DNA of 64,000 bases from Petrocella sp024636985 (lineage in GTDB: Bacteria > Bacillota > Clostridia > Lachnospirales > Vallitaleaceae): contig JAGXFY010000052.1 in the NCBI GenBank assembly GCA_024636985.1, forward strand, positions 1-64,000. Reading direction: 5' to 3'. This document shows, in pieces, positions 8,278-16,212 of the stretch. The notes under the pieces are model-generated. The model was not told where the DNA came from, made no database searches, and saw only the letters and a program-made list of their open reading frames with translations. The stretch's first letter is position 1. Each line of letters starts with the position of its first letter. Made by a program: the position numbers and the translations under genes.

Positions 8278-10061
8278 TTATCCTCCAGCATTACTGTAAA
8301 AGTATTGGTTGATGCAGTGATTAAATAATGGCGCTCATTTATTTTGTCAATTGTGTACGCTTTAGATGGTCTAACCTTTTTATCTGTTTTGAGCATGTAT
8401 GACATCTGATTCTTAATGCCAATAACATTCACTTCTAGATTGCTTCCATCAAAATTATAGGTCAAATCAAGGGCATCCTGATCGATTTCTCTTTGTGCTG
8501 CTTCAGAAATGGTCGTAAAGTCGATCCAATTATAATCATCATTCATTTGTTCCATAAGCTGACTATAGTCTTTCGTAATATCTTCCCAAAGCCTTGGAAC
8601 TTCAAGAGATTCATTTTCAAAGAGCATCTGCCAAAAACTTAACTGATGTGATACTACACCAAGTGAATTGCCAAACGTTGTTATCAAAAAATTTTCATAT
8701 GAATCAATCTTATAACCCTTGGAAATAATTGGGAACCAGACGGTATTGGCTTCTACATCAAAAGATTTAACTAGCTGGGATGCCTCATTCCCTTCTAGAG
8801 CTAGAGAAATAATTGAAGGATTCAGCGATTTTCTGACAGACTTAAGACCCCTCTGTGTCAACACGCCATTGGGGGCAATGTAGCTCCTTATCTCATAACT
8901 CTTGAAGGTATAATCCGTAAATTCCTTCATATATTGAAGCCCTTCATCCATATTAGAGGTCGACCATTTAACAACATTTTCATAGACATCTTCTTCCGTA
9001 ATTAAAGCAACAGGGCTATAACCCGATATTGCAAGTTCATTTTCCTGTCGTAAAAGATCAAGTCCATAGTAGGCAAAACTAGAAGCATCTTGTCCAGCTA
9101 TATTGAAGGGCGCTTCTGTTACTAATTGTTTGTCACCATACATACCTGCAGTATATTTGATACCATAAGTATCTGCTATTTTCATCATATCTGGCCACCA
9201 TATATCTCTAATGAACCCTTCAATGTCTCTAGAATAATAAGTACGTAACCAATTAAGGTTGCCTTCCATTGATAAGGGGTAACCCTCCAACATAAAAACA
9301 GCCCCATTTATGACAGGATAGAAACTGATATCATCAAAGTGTGTGACTGTTTTCACAAGAAGACCTGCACATCCATTTTGAGCAAAATAATTACCATTTG
9401 CGACTAAAACCCGCCCATTACCGACAACGTAGTCCCACAACAGAGGATTTCCATCCTTATCCGTTATATAGACCATACAACTTTCTAGTAATCTCGTATA
9501 CAGCGACTGACTGATCCACGGTGTATGTTCAACCTCAAGGCTTTCTTCCCCGATAAACCCGCCCTGAATTTTAAAGCTACTTGAAATAAAACCTTCACCA
9601 TATTCATAGATACCGAATGTTCTTTTAATTGAATTCAGGGTTACGCCACTACTAAAAGTGCTAAGAAAAAGTACATCCCCACCTTGGTCAAGATAGTCCA
9701 ATAGTATTTCTAAATCCCCAATATTTTCTAACACACCTGTTGTGATAATCAATAAATCTACATCATCCAAAGAACTCTGGGTCAATTCACCAACTACTGA
9801 ATAGTCCTTTTTGACGAAATTTAAAGCATCTTCTGTTTTTTCTAATATTTTTTCTGATAAAACAGAACCATACTCCACGATAACTAAGGTATTTTTATTA
9901 ACAAGGGCTTTTTTATCTATTTCATTAGCAAAAATCAATGTATCTACCCTATTCTTTGGATGCGTCCAGCTAACAACGGTTCCCATTCGAAGCAACTGAA
10001 ACCCGATGGTAAACACTAGTGCAATAATAATTGGAATTATCAATCTTCTCATTTTATTCAT
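8274..10061 (-). CDS. DUF2194 protein, PelA-deacetylase-like, with altered catalytic motifs
   Basis: 595 residues: N-terminal membrane anchor (about 6-25), a flavodoxin-like/ThuA-like region (about 55-140, with DVDLLIITTG), then a region in the place of a polysaccharide deacetylase (about 250-500). Position in the operon, between pelE and pelF, corresponds to the pelA-deacetylase gene of Gram-positive pel clusters. The expected metal-binding motifs are not seen: the place of the DD motif reads FMLEGYPL (256-263), and the place of the HGYNH motif reads ISGYSP (345-350). It may therefore be inactive as a deacetylase, or act differently. The family call rests on domain order and remembered motif forms, so it is moderately sure. 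Confidence 0.65.
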   Translation of the reverse strand: MNKMRRLIIPIIIALVFTIGFQLLRMGTVVSWTHPKNRVDTLIFANEIDKKALVNKNTLVIVEYGSVLSEKILEKTEDALNFVKKDYSVVGELTQSSLDDVDLLIITTGVLENIGDLEILLDYLDQGGDVLFLSTFSSGVTLNSIKRTFGIYEYGEGFISSSFKIQGGFIGEESLEVEHTPWISQSLYTRLLESCMVYITDKDGNPLLWDYVVGNGRVLVANGNYFAQNGCAGLLVKTVTHFDDISFYPVINGAVFMLEGYPLSMEGNLNWLRTYYSRDIEGFIRDIWWPDMMKIADTYGIKYTAGMYGDKQLVTEAPFNIAGQDASSFAYYGLDLLRQENELAISGYSPVALITEEDVYENVVKWSTSNMDEGLQYMKEFTDYTFKSYEIRSYIAPNGVLTQRGLKSVRKSLNPSIISLALEGNEASQLVKSFDVEANTVWFPIISKGYKIDSYENFLITTFGNSLGVVSHQLSFWQMLFENESLEVPRLWEDITKDYSQLMEQMNDDYNWIDFTTISEAAQREIDQDALDLTYNFDGSNLEVNVIGIKNQMSYMLKTDKKVRPSKAYTIDKINERHYLITASTNTFTVMLEDK

Positions 10062-10064
10062 AAG

Positions 10065-10985
10065 CTACCTATTTGACCAACGACGAACTAACTTCCAAGT
10101 ACTATTTGACAATTGTATACTTGAAGCCATCAGGTCATTGAGACTTTCTGTAAATTTTTGATTGTTTTTCTGTCTGAAATATACATCCAACTTTAATACA
10201 TATGGTATTTCAGACCTAGGAAATTTATCCATAAATTGTCGACACCATTTTAGAGCATCATCATAATCTTTGAATCTTATGAATATCTCTACAATATTTT
10301 CCAAATCTTTTTCTACTATTAATTCAGGGTATTGCTCCATTAATTTTTTAAAGACTTCCACATATACCCCTTTGTACTTTTCCAAATCCTTATTAGTCAG
10401 TCGTTCATTCTGGATATAATCTAACAAAACTTGAAGATAATTTCCCATGATTTTAGGATCGCTTGGGTTATCTTCATATGACTGCCAAAGCCTTCTTAAT
10501 TTTTTGGTACGAGCTCTACTAAGTTCAAATAAAGACGATGCCACATAATGGGTTGTTTCTACATCGCCATTGTCTAGTGACTCTAACATAAACGTAGCAA
10601 AACCTTCCATTTTTGAATGGTCAACCTTTAAAAAATCTAATATAACCCGACGTTTATCGGTATTACTACTAACTGCAAGGACCTCGGCTATCGGCACTAC
10701 GTTAAGTTCTTCATCTTCATTAGGCAACTGTTTATAGCTGGATTTGTCAATTTTTGCCATTAGTTCATCTTGATCAAAGTAGGCAACTTTATGATCAAAA
10801 AGACTTAAGATATCCATAACCAAATAAGACAAAAATCCTATTCCAGGTAACATAAGAACCACAGCACCCCTACACAGACCTAGGTACCTATCCTTTATTA
10901 CAAGTACAATTGTATAAATAATCGTTAATACTATATGAACAATCAAAAATAACCCAAGATAATTTGTCATAATACCACTTCGCAT
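10065..10985 (-). CDS. pelE: PelE, membrane-anchored TPR-like protein
   Basis: 306 residues with two membrane segments near the N-terminus (about 8-28 and 38-58) and a helical C-terminal half (about 95-300) built like TPR repeats, for example LENIVEIFIRFKDYDDALKWC. This is the layout of PelE, which scaffolds the Pel synthase. It lies between the pelD-like and DUF2194 genes, overlapping pelD by 19 bases and leaving 3 bases to the next gene. The identification depends on layout and position more than on motifs. Confidence 0.75.
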   Translation of the reverse strand: MRSGIMTNYLGLFLIVHIVLTIIYTIVLVIKDRYLGLCRGAVVLMLPGIGFLSYLVMDILSLFDHKVAYFDQDELMAKIDKSSYKQLPNEDEELNVVPIAEVLAVSSNTDKRRVILDFLKVDHSKMEGFATFMLESLDNGDVETTHYVASSLFELSRARTKKLRRLWQSYEDNPSDPKIMGNYLQVLLDYIQNERLTNKDLEKYKGVYVEVFKKLMEQYPELIVEKDLENIVEIFIRFKDYDDALKWCRQFMDKFPRSEIPYVLKLDVYFRQKNNQKFTESLNDLMASSIQLSNSTWKLVRRWSNR

Positions 10986-13117
10986 TCCACTCCACCATCT
11001 AAGAAGCGTTGAAGTATAGATTCACTGAAATCCATATTAGCATTAGATAGTATACATTCAACATCACCATAATTATTAATTCCAACATAGTCTGTGTCAC
11101 GTAACAATTTTGTTAGTCTAAGAGATAATTGAGGTAGCTCTTCTTTTGTGACAACTTTAAGCAACAGAAACTCTGCCATATCCTTCTCAGCTAAACTTGT
11201 TACTGTTTCAAGTATTTCAATATAAAATGAGGTTTTAAGAATTTCTGTATCTTCAATAAACCGTTCACTTTGTGTGATTAGAATATACTCATTCGCACGT
11301 TCTAGATTTTTTGAAATGAGAAGTGCCAATGTTCTGAATTTGATTTTGAAATAGTTTGTCATTTCCTTTAACGGCATGTTCCATAAGAAAATTATCGCAA
11401 TTGGTTCACCACCACTTATTACAGGCGCTGCCATCATAGGCATACCTGGCTTAAAGTTTAAGTTTGTGTAAACCACTTGTTCTTCTAACATATTTTCTAA
11501 CTCTGGGTAGTCATTAATAGCCACTGTACGGCCAAATGATTTCCCCTCTTGACATGTTGCACTATGTAAACGCATATATTTATTTTGACTAACTCTGTAG
11601 ATGGATACATCTGAGCAATTCATTATTCTCTTAAGTACATTTGGAATTTTCTCATAGATTTCTGCAGGTTCTACGGCATCTAATTGATCAATCACACTGT
11701 ATAACTTTCCAAAACTATCTTTGTAACCAGATATGTGTTCCAATAATTGATTCTTAATATTGACATTCATATCACTGATTTGCTCAATATCCAATTTGTC
11801 TTTTTCCATTTGAATGATTGTCTCTGATTTCACTCTCACCAATTCTCTGTATCGATCAACAGTGTAGCTGATGATTGCCCATATTAAAAAATACTGGATT
11901 ATAATCAGTATATTGTTCACATCAAAGAAAGAATTGACAAGGTCATACCCATTATAGAATTTGAAGCCTATCAAAAAAACACTAGAAAAAACAGCAGACA
12001 GCAAACTTATAGAAATTCGATGGGTCACAGATACAACTGCAATATATAATATAAATATATTAACTGACTGCAATACATAGGAATCGCTATATAAGAGATA
12101 AAAGATTGCAACCAAAAGAAATAGAATTGGTACCTCTAACATTAAAAATATTCGGCCTAAAATACGTGGTAAATCGAATTTAGAATCATCTTCCCCGTGT
12201 CTTTCATTCTTCTTTTTTATCACCGCCTCTTTAATTTGGCCTTGATTATGATTAATCGAAAGTAATAGACCTTCTTGACAACTATATTTCGGAGACCATT
12301 CCAATTCATTTTTTATGCGTTTGGTGCTTAAGATTAACTCAAGGTCTTCACCATAAGTAAAGGTCGATAAACTATCCTTAGCAATTATATGCTTCATTAT
12401 ATTGCCAAAGGCTTCATAGGTTAACTGTTCATCTCCAGCAACGTTATATATACCACCCGCTACCAAATCAAAGGACTTAATCATCGCATCAACAAAATCA
12501 TTAACATGAACAGGATTCCCTATCCTAAAGGGAACCCTAACATCCTCATTTTCTTTAATATCAGCTAGTGTTGACAGCTGATCAAAGCTATTCCAAGAAG
12601 TTTCTGACATCTCACCGTAGACGGGTGCCGCTCTAAGAATAACCCCTATTTTTCGGGAATAGTCCGACCACCTTTGAACAAGTTCTTCAGCCTCTAAAAG
12701 CCAATGGTTCCTTAAAGATTCCGCTTTCAGGTCCATAGTTTCAATGCATTCTATAGCGTCTCCTATGCTTTCATAGACTTCATAACTTGAAAGATAGATA
12801 AATCTACTGACAGAAGAATCAATTGATAGATTCAGAATATTAACAAGCTCAAATAGATGTTTTGCTCCATGATGGTCAGGCTTAAATGACCCTTCATAAT
12901 ACCCTGTATAGATAACCATATCTGGGCTAAACTCATAAAATGCTTTCACTGCAGTCCGGCTTGTGAACTCACTATTATAATTCACATCATTAATGTCAAT
13001 TGATTTTAAGGACTTATTGTCGCCATAATTAGCATGAACCTCATGGCCTTCTTTCCTTAAACGTTTAATGATACTTATTATTAGGCCACACTTTTTACCC
13101 ATAACCAAAATTTTCAT
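10967..13117 (-). CDS. pelD: PelD-like c-di-GMP receptor fused to an N-terminal SDR/epimerase-like domain
   Basis: 716 residues in four parts. Residues 1-290 are an extended SDR (NAD-dependent epimerase-like) fold, with YLSSYEVY and GGIYNVAGDEQLTYEAF; the nucleotide loop (MGKKCGLI) and the Y-x3-K site (replaced near HWLLEAEELV, 138-147) are degenerate. Residues 320-420 hold about four membrane helices. A coiled linker leads to a GAF domain (about 465-600), and a degenerate GGDEF domain (about 620-716) closes the protein. The cyclase signature is lost (NNYGDVE), but an RxxD inhibitory-site motif is kept (RDTD, 673-676), as expected for a protein that binds c-di-GMP rather than making it. It is the first gene of the operon, so binding of c-di-GMP would switch on polymer synthesis. 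RxxD binding is inferred. Confidence 0.85.
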   Translation of the reverse strand: MKILVMGKKCGLIISIIKRLRKEGHEVHANYGDNKSLKSIDINDVNYNSEFTSRTAVKAFYEFSPDMVIYTGYYEGSFKPDHHGAKHLFELVNILNLSIDSSVSRFIYLSSYEVYESIGDAIECIETMDLKAESLRNHWLLEAEELVQRWSDYSRKIGVILRAAPVYGEMSETSWNSFDQLSTLADIKENEDVRVPFRIGNPVHVNDFVDAMIKSFDLVAGGIYNVAGDEQLTYEAFGNIMKHIIAKDSLSTFTYGEDLELILSTKRIKNELEWSPKYSCQEGLLLSINHNQGQIKEAVIKKKNERHGEDDSKFDLPRILGRIFLMLEVPILFLLVAIFYLLYSDSYVLQSVNIFILYIAVVSVTHRISISLLSAVFSSVFLIGFKFYNGYDLVNSFFDVNNILIIIQYFLIWAIISYTVDRYRELVRVKSETIIQMEKDKLDIEQISDMNVNIKNQLLEHISGYKDSFGKLYSVIDQLDAVEPAEIYEKIPNVLKRIMNCSDVSIYRVSQNKYMRLHSATCQEGKSFGRTVAINDYPELENMLEEQVVYTNLNFKPGMPMMAAPVISGGEPIAIIFLWNMPLKEMTNYFKIKFRTLALLISKNLERANEYILITQSERFIEDTEILKTSFYIEILETVTSLAEKDMAEFLLLKVVTKEELPQLSLRLTKLLRDTDYVGINNYGDVECILSNANMDFSESILQRFLDGGVECEVVL

Positions 13118-13290
13118 ATTTAACCTTTCTTAACAACTAAAGATACCAAGATTTACGCATCTTATGACAATGTGTAATTGGTACTTGATCCATGGGTCAC
13201 CATATCATAAGCTAGCGCTTTTATTTATACAAAAATTTGAATGTTTAAGTTATAAAGATCAATACAATTAACGATCTATAATATATTAGC
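13118..13290 (-). promoter_or_regulatory. Long structured 5' leader of the Pel operon
   Basis: About 170 bases without a gene separate pelD from the promoter-like repeats. They include a perfect 7-bp inverted repeat (CTTATGA 13161-13167, TCATAAG 13205-13211) extended by CGC/GCG pairs (13156-13158 and 13215-13217), with smaller palindromes (GGTGACC, CCATGG) in the loop. No known riboswitch core was recognised, including the two c-di-GMP classes. Confidence 0.4.
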
Positions 13291-13398
13291 CATTATATCT
13301 TATAGGTATATTACCCTGTAACTGTAGCTATTGTCAACTGATTAACCATAATATCTATAGGTATATCATCTTATAACTGATGCTATTGTCAATTGATT
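13291..13398 (-). repeat. Imperfect direct repeat of about 53 bp with duplicated promoter-like boxes
   Basis: Units 13291-13343 and 13347-13398 are close copies. On the minus strand each contains TTGACAATAGC and, 18 bases after TTGACA, TAATAT or TGATAT, followed by the shared block ATACCTATA. Each unit therefore looks like a promoter directed at the Pel operon. They could be tandem promoters or paired regulator sites. Confidence 0.6.
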
Positions 13399-13565
13399 CA
13401 AGTTTTCCAAGAAATGAATACTGTTAATAATCTATTGCAGGAGCAAAAGAGACGTTTACCCTAGATTATTAATTAGGTTGGTGTTCTATGTTGTCTAGCC
13501 CTCATAATAAACTGATATTTTTCCTTTAACTCATATCTTTCTTTCAATTCGTCTCTCTGACACCA

Positions 13566-13694
13566 TTATAAAATCCATGAGTTAGGAAATTTATCTTTAT
13601 AATAACACCTCTTACATACCATATAATCATTACATCTAATCGTATATTTTTGTAATTCGTAAATACTCGGTTTTTTATTAGAATTTTTCATCAT
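13566..13694 (-). CDS. Possible small cysteine-containing protein (42 residues)
   Basis: The minus strand from the ATG at 13694 encodes 42 residues rich in Lys, Tyr and Cys, with the pattern RCNDYMVCKRCYYKDKF, ending in TAA at 13566. Past this stop the same frame stays open for another 30 codons to 13473 and still reads as a charged helix (DELKERYELKEKYQF), so it may be a decayed longer gene. The ribosome site is weak (AGAGAG). No family recognised. The remainder of 13399-13790 shows nothing else that can be supported. Confidence 0.25.
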   Translation of the reverse strand: MMKNSNKKPSIYELQKYTIRCNDYMVCKRCYYKDKFPNSWIL

Positions 13695-13798
13695 AATCGA
13701 TCTCTCTTTTTTAATATGTTTTATCTTTTAGGTATAATCGTTATTGTCGTCTAAGCGGTCTACTTATAACCGTCCTTTTCTGTTTCCTTTCTGTTCCA

Positions 13799-13874
13799 TA
13801 AAAAAACACCTTTCTTATTACGATTTATGGTTTCTCGACAAAACTCATACCATCATAACTTAGGTGTTTTTCTT
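13799..13874. terminator. Long-loop bidirectional terminator-like hairpin
   Basis: AAAAACACCT (about 13801-13811) pairs with AGGTGTTTTT (about 13862-13871). The intervening 50 bases hold a smaller TATGGT/ACCATA stem. T runs follow the stem in both directions. On the minus strand it lies downstream of the yneA-like gene and probably ends it. Confidence 0.5.
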
Positions 13875-13942
13875 TTTCTTATTTTTCCGAATGTATCTTT
13901 ATACTAACTACTCGTTTTTCTTTTAATTCATCAGCGATATAA

Positions 13943-14311
13943 TCATTCCACCAAGGTCAGGTTCATCTCTTCTGTCATAATGATTGGAATTAGTATTTGT
14001 TCTCCTGCTTGAATGGTTGTATCCTTCAAATGATTCATTTTTATAACTTCTTTAATATACGATTCATGATCATAATAATCACGATTCATATAAGCACTTG
14101 CAATCGACCATAAACTATCATCTTTCTCAATCTGGATGACGATGTAAGCCTTATCTTCTACATAAATATCACCTTGTACGCTATTTGAGCCAAAACTCAC
14201 TTGAACGAGATATAATAGTAATACCGCTGCAAGGATAATACCGGCTACTGTTTTTAAAAATTCATTATTTTGATAAATCCTGTATTGTCTGTGTTTTGCT
14301 ATAGACTTCAT
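13943..14311 (-). CDS. yneA: YneA-like LysM cell-division suppressor
   Basis: 122 residues: basic cytoplasmic N-terminus, one membrane helix (about 22-39) and a C-terminal LysM domain (about 60-115: YIVIQIEKDDSLWSIASAY and IQAGEQILIPI). The layout and the divergent position next to lexA match YneA, the SOS-induced inhibitor of septation in Firmicutes. The ATG at 14311 was chosen because GGGAGTG lies 4-10 bases ahead of it and a LexA box sits just upstream; the longer reading from 14344 would place the box inside the gene. Confidence 0.82.
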   Translation of the reverse strand: MKSIAKHRQYRIYQNNEFLKTVAGIILAAVLLLYLVQVSFGSNSVQGDIYVEDKAYIVIQIEKDDSLWSIASAYMNRDYYDHESYIKEVIKMNHLKDTTIQAGEQILIPIIMTEEMNLTLVE

Positions 14312-14322
14312 CTCATCACTCC

Positions 14323-14404
14323 CGAACGTTTGTTTGTATCTCAATTATATACGAACGTGCGTTCTATGTCAATGCATTTTATGAAAAAAGGGAACAAACG
14401 TTTG
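14323..14404. promoter_or_regulatory. Three LexA (SOS) boxes between yneA and lexA
   Basis: Three sites fit the Firmicutes consensus CGAAC-N4-GTTYG: CGAACGTTTGTTTG (14323-14336), CGAACGTGCGTTCT (14352-14365) and GGAACAAACGTTTG (14391-14404, first base deviating). The first lies next to the yneA start, the third towards the lexA promoter. Both genes should be repressed by LexA and induced by DNA damage. Confidence 0.85.
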
Positions 14405-14495
14405 ATGTTTTTATGAAGCTATGCTATACTTATTTCATTAGAACACATATTCTATTATGAAAACATAAGGTAAATATATGAATGGGGTGAGCTTC

Positions 14496-15116
14496 GTGTC
14501 AAACGATTTAGGAGTAAAACAACAATTGATTTTAGATTTTTTAAAAAAGGAGATCTTAAGTAAAGGTTATCCACCTTCAGTAAGAGAAATCGGGGAAGCC
14601 GTTGGATTAAAGTCTACGTCTACTGTACATGGTCATTTGGAACGTCTGGAGAAAAAAGGTATCATTCGTAGAGATCCCACTAAGCCAAGAGCTATTGAGA
14701 TACTCGATGATGAGTTCAATGTACAAAGACGTGAAATAGTAAACGTACCGATTCTTGGACGTGTCGCTGCCGGAGAGCCTCTATTAGCCGTTGAAAATAT
14801 TGAAGAATACTTTCCTCTACCGGTTGATTATGCACCCAATCAGGAGCTGTTTATGCTTCGTGTTAAAGGTGATAGCATGATCAATGTAGGCATATTTGAA
14901 GGTGATTTGATTATTGTTCAAAAACAATCAACTGCAACAAACGGTGACATCGTCGTTGCCCTACTTGAAGATTCCGTAACCGTTAAGACCTATTACCGTG
15001 AAAGTGATCACATTCGTCTACAGCCGGAAAACGATCAACTTGAGCCAATACGTGTCTACGATGATTCTATCGTGATCGAAGGTAAAGTCATCAGTTTGTT
15101 TAGACAATACATATAA
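14496..15116 (+). CDS. lexA: LexA, SOS repressor
   Basis: 206 residues with an N-terminal winged helix (PPSVREIGEAVGLKSTSTV) and a C-terminal self-cleaving peptidase. The Ala-Gly scissile pair is in RVAAGEP, the catalytic Ser in GDSM and the catalytic Lys in SVTVKTYY. The GTG at 14496 is preferred as start because GGGGTGA lies 5-11 bases ahead; an in-frame ATG at 14478 would add six residues and has no comparable site. It is autoregulated through the boxes upstream. Confidence 0.95.
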   Translation: MSNDLGVKQQLILDFLKKEILSKGYPPSVREIGEAVGLKSTSTVHGHLERLEKKGIIRRDPTKPRAIEILDDEFNVQRREIVNVPILGRVAAGEPLLAVENIEEYFPLPVDYAPNQELFMLRVKGDSMINVGIFEGDLIIVQKQSTATNGDIVVALLEDSVTVKTYYRESDHIRLQPENDQLEPIRVYDDSIVIEGKVISLFRQYI

Positions 15117-15160
15117 TAGTAATATATTTCGGTTTTGCTTCATCTAAACTAAAATATACA

Positions 15161-15205
15161 AAAAAAAGGTCTGTTCAGAATAAAAATCTGACGTAGACCT
15201 TTTTA
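15161..15205 (+). terminator. lexA terminator
   Basis: AAAAAGGTCT pairs with AGACCTTTTT around an inner TCAGA/TCTGA stem, followed by T residues, 45 bases after the lexA stop. The symmetrical A/T runs allow use from the minus strand too. Confidence 0.8.
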
Positions 15206-15262
15206 TATGTGTGTACCCAAAAATTTATATCAGTACGAAACCGAATGAGGTCCCTAATTTAA

Positions 15263-15616
15263 CTAAAACGATTTAACGTCCTCTATTATTTTCCCATCTG
15301 CCCAAATACGCTCTAAATCGTAGAACGAACGGTTTTCTTTATCAAAAATATGAACAATAATATCTTTAAAATCCAATAGTACCCAACTCCCATTATGATT
15401 ACCTTCAATATTCTTGGTATCAAAACCGGCTTTGTTTAACTTCTCTTCAGTAAAATCCATTAAGGTTCTTACATGATTGGGGTTGTTACCATGAGCTATG
15501 ATGAAATAATCCGCCATAACACTGATACCTGAAATATCAATAATACGAATATCTTCACCTTGTTTGTCGTCTAATGCATTATATGCGATCTTTACCATCT
15601 CTTTAATAATTGACAT
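15263..15616 (-). CDS. rsfS: Ribosomal silencing factor RsfS
   Basis: 117 residues, full length for the family. The core ISVMADYFIIAHGNNPNHV and the GSWVLLDFKDIIVHIF segment are the RsfS (DUF143) signatures. It binds ribosomal protein L14 and blocks subunit joining in slow growth. It is the last gene of the run obgE, yhbY, nadD, yqeK, rsfS, two bases after yqeK. Confidence 0.95.
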   Translation of the reverse strand: MSIIKEMVKIAYNALDDKQGEDIRIIDISGISVMADYFIIAHGNNPNHVRTLMDFTEEKLNKAGFDTKNIEGNHNGSWVLLDFKDIIVHIFDKENRSFYDLERIWADGKIIEDVKSF

Positions 15617-15618
15617 AG

Positions 15619-16212
15619 TTATTCCCTTCTTAATTTCTTATAATAGTTATAAGTTTCTTTTGTAACTGGGTCTATAGTTGCTTTTCTATGATGTAAATAT
15701 TCCAGTGTATCTTCCAGAATATAGAGCATGGCTTTATCTAAATCCTGATAAGCAATTCTACGAATTAAATCAAGACGTCCGCCATGTTTTCGTCCCGGTT
15801 CAATATAATCGCTTATGTAAACAATCTTTTCAAGTAAACTCATACTTGGTCGTCCTGTTGTATGATAAGTTATTGCATTAAGTATATCCGGATCTTCGAC
15901 ATGATATTTTTCTCTAGCAATAAAAGCGCCGACTTTTGCATGCAACAAATCATGATTTAACTCTTCAGCTTTGCTTTTTGTAATAGAATATCTTTCACAA
16001 AGACGCAGTAACTTCTTATTCGAATAATGCTTGGCGCAATCATGAAGTAGGCCCGCAAGGGCAGCTTTACTGGGGTTATAATGATGAGCCTTTCCTAGTT
16101 CATAGGCTACTTTCGTAACACTAAGGGTATGCTCATACCTTTTTGGTGAAAGCTTTTTCTTAAGCTTTTGTGTGATTTTTTGATCTGCAATAAGGACTTC
16201 AACGAATTTCAT
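15619..16212 (-). CDS. yqeK: YqeK-type HD hydrolase (symmetrical Ap4A hydrolase)
   Basis: 197 residues with the HD motif in GLLHDCAKHY and a second His cluster in NAITYHTTGRPSMS, followed by KIVYISDYIEPGR, all typical of YqeK, which splits diadenosine tetraphosphate to two ADP. The start at 16212 is preferred because AGGTGA lies 7 bases upstream. It overlaps the end of nadD, the usual neighbour. Confidence 0.92.
   Translation of the reverse strand: MKFVEVLIADQKITQKLKKKLSPKRYEHTLSVTKVAYELGKAHHYNPSKAALAGLLHDCAKHYSNKKLLRLCERYSITKSKAEELNHDLLHAKVGAFIAREKYHVEDPDILNAITYHTTGRPSMSLLEKIVYISDYIEPGRKHGGRLDLIRRIAYQDLDKAMLYILEDTLEYLHHRKATIDPVTKETYNYYKKLRRE

Noticed and set aside
13118..13290. c-di-GMP riboswitch upstream of the Pel operon
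   Set aside because: Neither class I nor class II core motifs are seen; left as an unassigned structured leader.
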